Source: CAZBZG01 sp964496245 (GTDB lineage Bacteria > Planctomycetota > SZUA-567). Taken from it: DNA of 6,872 nucleotides. The stretch's first letter is position 1. Each line of letters starts with the position of its first letter. The translations under genes and the position numbers were made by a program. Under the pieces are notes generated by a model. That model ran no database searches. It had not been told where the DNA came from and was given only the letters and a program-made list of their open reading frames with translations. This document shows, piece after piece, positions 4,503 through 6,872 of this stretch. Location: the NCBI GenBank assembly GCA_964496245.1, contig CAZBZG010000255.1, forward strand, positions 1 to 6,872, read 5' to 3'.

Positions 4503-6571
4503 TCGCGTTCTCCCAGTGTGACCTCGATGTCGAATACGTCTTCGGTGATGCGCACGTAGCGCCCTTCGATCTCGTCGCCGTGCTCCAGCGTCTTGAAGAG
4601 CTCCTTGAGATCCCGTTCGCGCTCGACGCGCTGTCCCGCGATCTCGAGGTACCGGCAGCCGCCTTTGCGCCGGATGGTGAGCTGGACTACGTCGCCTGGC
4701 TCGTGTTCGGCGACCTCGGCGATGAAGTGCTTCCAGGAGGTGAGCGGGGTGCTGTCGAGCGCCAGCACGGCATCGCCCTTGCGCAGGCCGGCCGCGTCGC
4801 CGGGCGATCCCTTGGCCACGCGGCCGATGATCACTTCTGTGCCGAACGCCCGGTTGGGATCGGGCCCCACGCCGATGTAGGCGCCGGAGAGCGTGTCCAC
4901 ATCCGCACCCGCTTGCAGTGCGGGCAGCGCCCGCAGGACCCGGTCCGCGCGCGCGGCCAGGCTGATGCCGGAGTTGGGGGCGATGTGCCACTGCTGGAGC
5001 TCCACGCCTGCGAAGAGCCGTCCCAGCACCGGGCCCGGCCGCATGGGCGCGCCCGCAAAGCCCACGATGCGGCCGTCCCGCAAGAAGACCGGCCCGCCGG
5101 AATTGCCGTAGTTGAACAGGGCGTCGCATTGCATACGCAGGTCCCGGTGCCGCGCAGGCGCGCTCACCATGCCCGTGTTCAGCGTGAACGACTCGTTGGC
5201 GGGCAGCACGCCGACCACGCCCACGGCCTGGCCCGCGCGCGGGACGGTCATGCGGTCGGCCAGGTCGACGTGGGGCAGGTCTGCGGCCTCGACCCGCAGC
5301 AGGGCTACGCCGAGCGGCTTGTGGCGGGCCACGATCTTGGCCGGCAGGGTCCGGCCGTCGTGCAGCGTGGCGGTGACGGACGTCACGGGGTTCTTGCGCT
5401 GCTTGGTGTTCGCGCGGTTGCGGCTGAGCAGACTTCCGAGATCCCCTTCGTATGCCACCGGCCGGATGCCGCCGTCCGTGTCCACAAAGGCGCGGTCGGG
5501 CTGCAGGTTGAAGGCGCTGGTGAGGATCCACCCGTCGGCTGAGACGAGCAGGCCGGTCACGGCGGTGTCGGGCCGGCGGAGCTGCTGGTTGGCCCCGAGG
5601 ATCCGGTCCGCACGGAAGAAGTCGGCTGCGATGCGGCGCTTCTGCGTTTCGTGCAGGTCGTCCCAGTGTTCGAGCTTCTGCTTGTAGAGGCGCCAGTTGT
5701 ACCGGGGCAGGTCCTCGGACGGGTACTTGCGCTCGATCGCGAGGCTGACGAGCGCCGGCTGGAGGGCCTTGGCGTGTCCCGCGAACGGGTTGCCTGCGGC
5801 CGTGTCCGCGGCCGGCGGGGCGAGGAGCGGCGCTTCGTCGAGCGCGACCGTGCCGTCCTGGCACGCGCGCAAGGCTTTGCGCACCCGCGTGATCGGCGCG
5901 GTCATGCCCTGCCAGCGCGTGTCCGAGTAGCTCAGGCTGATCACGCCCAACAGCTGGCCGCGGCTGTTCAGGAGCGGTCCGCCGTCCTGGCCGGGATTGA
6001 TGGCCGCGTCCGTCTCGATGGCGATGCCCGCGTAAGAGCTCTGCCCGTCCGCGCTCGTGACCGGGTAGACCCCGCTGATCACGCCCACGCTGAAGGATGC
6101 GTGCTCGCCCGTGCGGATCATGTTGTGGGCGTTGCCGAAGGTATAGGCGCGTTCGCCCACCTCCGGCAGGTCGGTGGCCACGGGGAGATGCGCGAGATCC
6201 GCAGCCTCGACCTTGAGCAGGGTGGCCTCCACGGTCTCGTCGAGCTCCACGAGCGCGGCGTCCTTGTGGGACTGGTCGGTGAAGTAGACGCGGATCTTCT
6301 TCGATCCCGGCGGCACCACCGTGGTGGAGGTGAGGATGTAGCCGTCGGCTGTGACCACCGCGCCTGTGCCGTAGTACCGTTCGAGCGGGCCGCGCTCGCA
6401 GTAGATGCCCACGGTGGCGGCATTGCCGGCGGTCGCGATCTGCTGGAAGATGGCGCTGCGCTGGTCGGCGGCCGAAGGGGTGGCGGCGCGCGTGCCTGCA
6501 GAGCCGGCGCAGAGAGCAAGCGCGCACACGCTGGCGAGATGCAGGCGGCGGAACGTTCGGGGATCGGGCAT
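4499..6571 (-). CDS. Exported tandem trypsin-fold protein with PDZ domain, both catalytic triads degenerate
   Basis: A 690-aa protein with a Sec signal peptide (about 1-29; hydrophobic LASVCALALCAG, then TRAA). Two HtrA-like trypsin folds follow at about 38-235 and 265-550, then a PDZ domain at about 562-636 and a charged tail. In fold 1 the His position is T84 (ILTSTTVV), the Asp position is E115 (EATLLKV) and the Ser position is D196 (NPGQDGGPL). In fold 2 the His position is F354 (ILTSAFNL), the Asp position is G421 (GVALLRV), but S491 is kept in GNSGGP. Neither fold has a triad, so proteolysis is unlikely and a binding or regulatory role is inferred. The folds share ADG-ILTS and VEAADL-H, consistent with duplication. 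Cysteines C58, C237, C482 and C639 could form disulfides. The start at 6571 has GAGGAG 8 bases upstream. It is the first gene of the operon, coupled by ATGA to the active protease. Confidence 0.88.
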   Translation of the reverse strand: MPDPRTFRRLHLASVCALALCAGSAGTRAATPSAADQRSAIFQQIATAGNAATVGIYCERGPLERYYGTGAVVTADGYILTSTTVVPPGSKKIRVYFTDQSHKDAALVELDETVEATLLKVEAADLAHLPVATDLPEVGERAYTFGNAHNMIRTGEHASFSVGVISGVYPVTSADGQSSYAGIAIETDAAINPGQDGGPLLNSRGQLLGVISLSYSDTRWQGMTAPITRVRKALRACQDGTVALDEAPLLAPPAADTAAGNPFAGHAKALQPALVSLAIERKYPSEDLPRYNWRLYKQKLEHWDDLHETQKRRIAADFFRADRILGANQQLRRPDTAVTGLLVSADGWILTSAFNLQPDRAFVDTDGGIRPVAYEGDLGSLLSRNRANTKQRKNPVTSVTATLHDGRTLPAKIVARHKPLGVALLRVEAADLPHVDLADRMTVPRAGQAVGVVGVLPANESFTLNTGMVSAPARHRDLRMQCDALFNYGNSGGPVFLRDGRIVGFAGAPMRPGPVLGRLFAGVELQQWHIAPNSGISLAARADRVLRALPALQAGADVDTLSGAYIGVGPDPNRAFGTEVIIGRVAKGSPGDAAGLRKGDAVLALDSTPLTSWKHFIAEVAEHEPGDVVQLTIRRKGGCRYLEIAGQRVERERDLKELFKTLEHGDEIEGRYVRITEDVFDIEVTLGERE

Positions 6572-6573
6572 GC

Positions 6574-6585
6574 AGGAGGCTCCTC
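6574..6585 (-). promoter_or_regulatory. Ribosome binding site of the pseudoprotease gene, inside a short palindrome
   Basis: Minus-strand GAGGAG (6585-6580) lies 8 bases before the ATG at 6571 and supports that start. It is part of AGGAGCCTCCT, a near-perfect palindrome whose right half could pair with the Shine-Dalgarno bases. With a realistic three-base loop only 4 bp remain, so sequestration would be weak. Confidence 0.6.
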
Positions 6586-6679
6586 GGGACAGCGGCAGGA
6601 CCGCGCGGGCGAACAGCTGTACGCGGACGGTGCGGCAGGCCTGGTACGTGGTGCGGCGCGCCGCCCGGCCATGGCCCCA

Positions 6680-6708
6680 AGGCTAGGGCGCAGGGCTGCG
6701 TGCGTCAA
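6680..6708 (-). promoter_or_regulatory. Candidate sigma-70-type promoter of the protease operon
   Basis: Minus-strand TTGACG (6708-6703, 5 of 6), a 17-bp spacer and TAGCCT (6685-6680, 3 of 6, with the key T, A and final T kept). Transcription would start near 6673, leaving a leader of about 100 bases before the ATG at 6571. No other element between 6571 and 6708 scores as well by eye. A sigma-E-like envelope-stress promoter (GAACTT-type) was looked for and not found. Confidence 0.55.
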
Positions 6709-6872
6709 CCATGAATATCCGGATTGCCAAACGCATGCGCGGGCAAGCGCTTGTGCGGTCGTCGGTCGAGTCGCGGCAAGCTGTCTCGGTTTCGCTGGAC
6801 AGTCCGCCGAACCAGGTGGTATAGCTCGGTGCAATAAATCTGCAGTATAGTCTTGAAACGGCATTAGCGTTT
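6709..6872. other. Intergenic stretch at the right edge, no gene seen
   Basis: These 164 bases contain no convincing coding region. Open frames entering from the edge on either strand have no recognisable protein content. Composition falls toward AT in the last 60 bases, which is typical of a regulatory region. A minus-strand TATACT (6849-6844) could be a -10 box, but no good -35 lies inside the window. Together with 6572-6708 it forms the upstream region of the protease operon. Confidence 0.5.

Noticed and set aside
3027..4559. A 510-codon plus-strand open frame and the similar frames at 4580-5542 and 5651-6850
   Set aside because: They mirror the protease genes on the opposite strand and are rich in Arg, Ala, Gly and His. 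They are GC-driven shadows without motifs.
4499..6571. Lipoprotein signal at C16 or C21 of the pseudoprotease
   Set aside because: The residue before each cysteine is Val or Leu, not Gly, Ala or Ser, so there is no valid lipobox. A normal signal peptide fits better.
3255..6680. A 1141-codon minus-strand frame covering both protease genes
   Set aside because: Its 5' two thirds overlap the pseudoprotease gene in another frame and read as low-complexity Arg/Pro/Ala/Gly. Only the part from 4502 has protein-like content. The length is an effect of high GC.

Overview
The window is a high-GC bacterial segment in which every credible gene lies on the minus strand, so the description runs from the right edge to the left. 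The two large genes encode exported HtrA-like proteins with Sec signal peptides. A third gene encodes a sigma-54 activator domain of the PspF type. Together they suggest a Gram-negative or at least diderm bacterium. PspF is best known from proteobacteria, but the phylum cannot be fixed from this sequence. By eye the protease genes are about 70% GC, and the PIN toxin gene is nearer 50%.

Right part (6872 to 3255): a leader with a good promoter candidate (TTGACG, 17 bp, TAGCCT) precedes a two-gene operon. The first gene (4499-6571, 690 aa) encodes two consecutive trypsin/HtrA-type folds plus a C-terminal PDZ domain, and both folds have lost catalytic residues. The second gene (3255-4502, 415 aa) starts inside the stop of the first (ATGA overlap). 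It encodes a secreted HtrA-type protease with an intact His-Asp-Ser triad and two PDZ domains. The pair looks like a pseudoprotease co-produced with an active protease, and is the best candidate here for an undescribed system.

Middle (3254 to 1942): the 3' two thirds of a tyrosine recombinase gene begins directly after the protease stop. It is broken by at least one frameshift and one amber codon, and ends in a small GC hairpin resembling a dispersed palindromic repeat. Next, behind its own extended -10 promoter candidate, is a toxin-antitoxin pair: a PIN-domain (VapC-like) toxin, then a 52-aa antitoxin-like protein overlapping it by ATGA.

Left part (1922 to 1): 19 bases after the antitoxin comes larE, the PP-loop sulfur transferase of nickel-pincer cofactor synthesis, of the three-cysteine type. 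It is followed by a chimera in which about 33 codons of a NifS cysteine desulfurase N-terminus run in frame into a complete BFD/NifU-type [2Fe-2S] domain. Last is a pspF-like gene, with its own promoter candidate, whose AAA+ domain is cut off at a small palindrome (29-58) before the helix-turn-helix.

Region 1-3254 therefore holds three broken or fused genes (integrase, nifS, pspF) among intact small genes, consistent with repeated insertion and deletion next to an intact protease operon. No tRNA, rRNA, CRISPR array or convincing intrinsic terminator was seen. No plus-strand open frame looks like a real gene.
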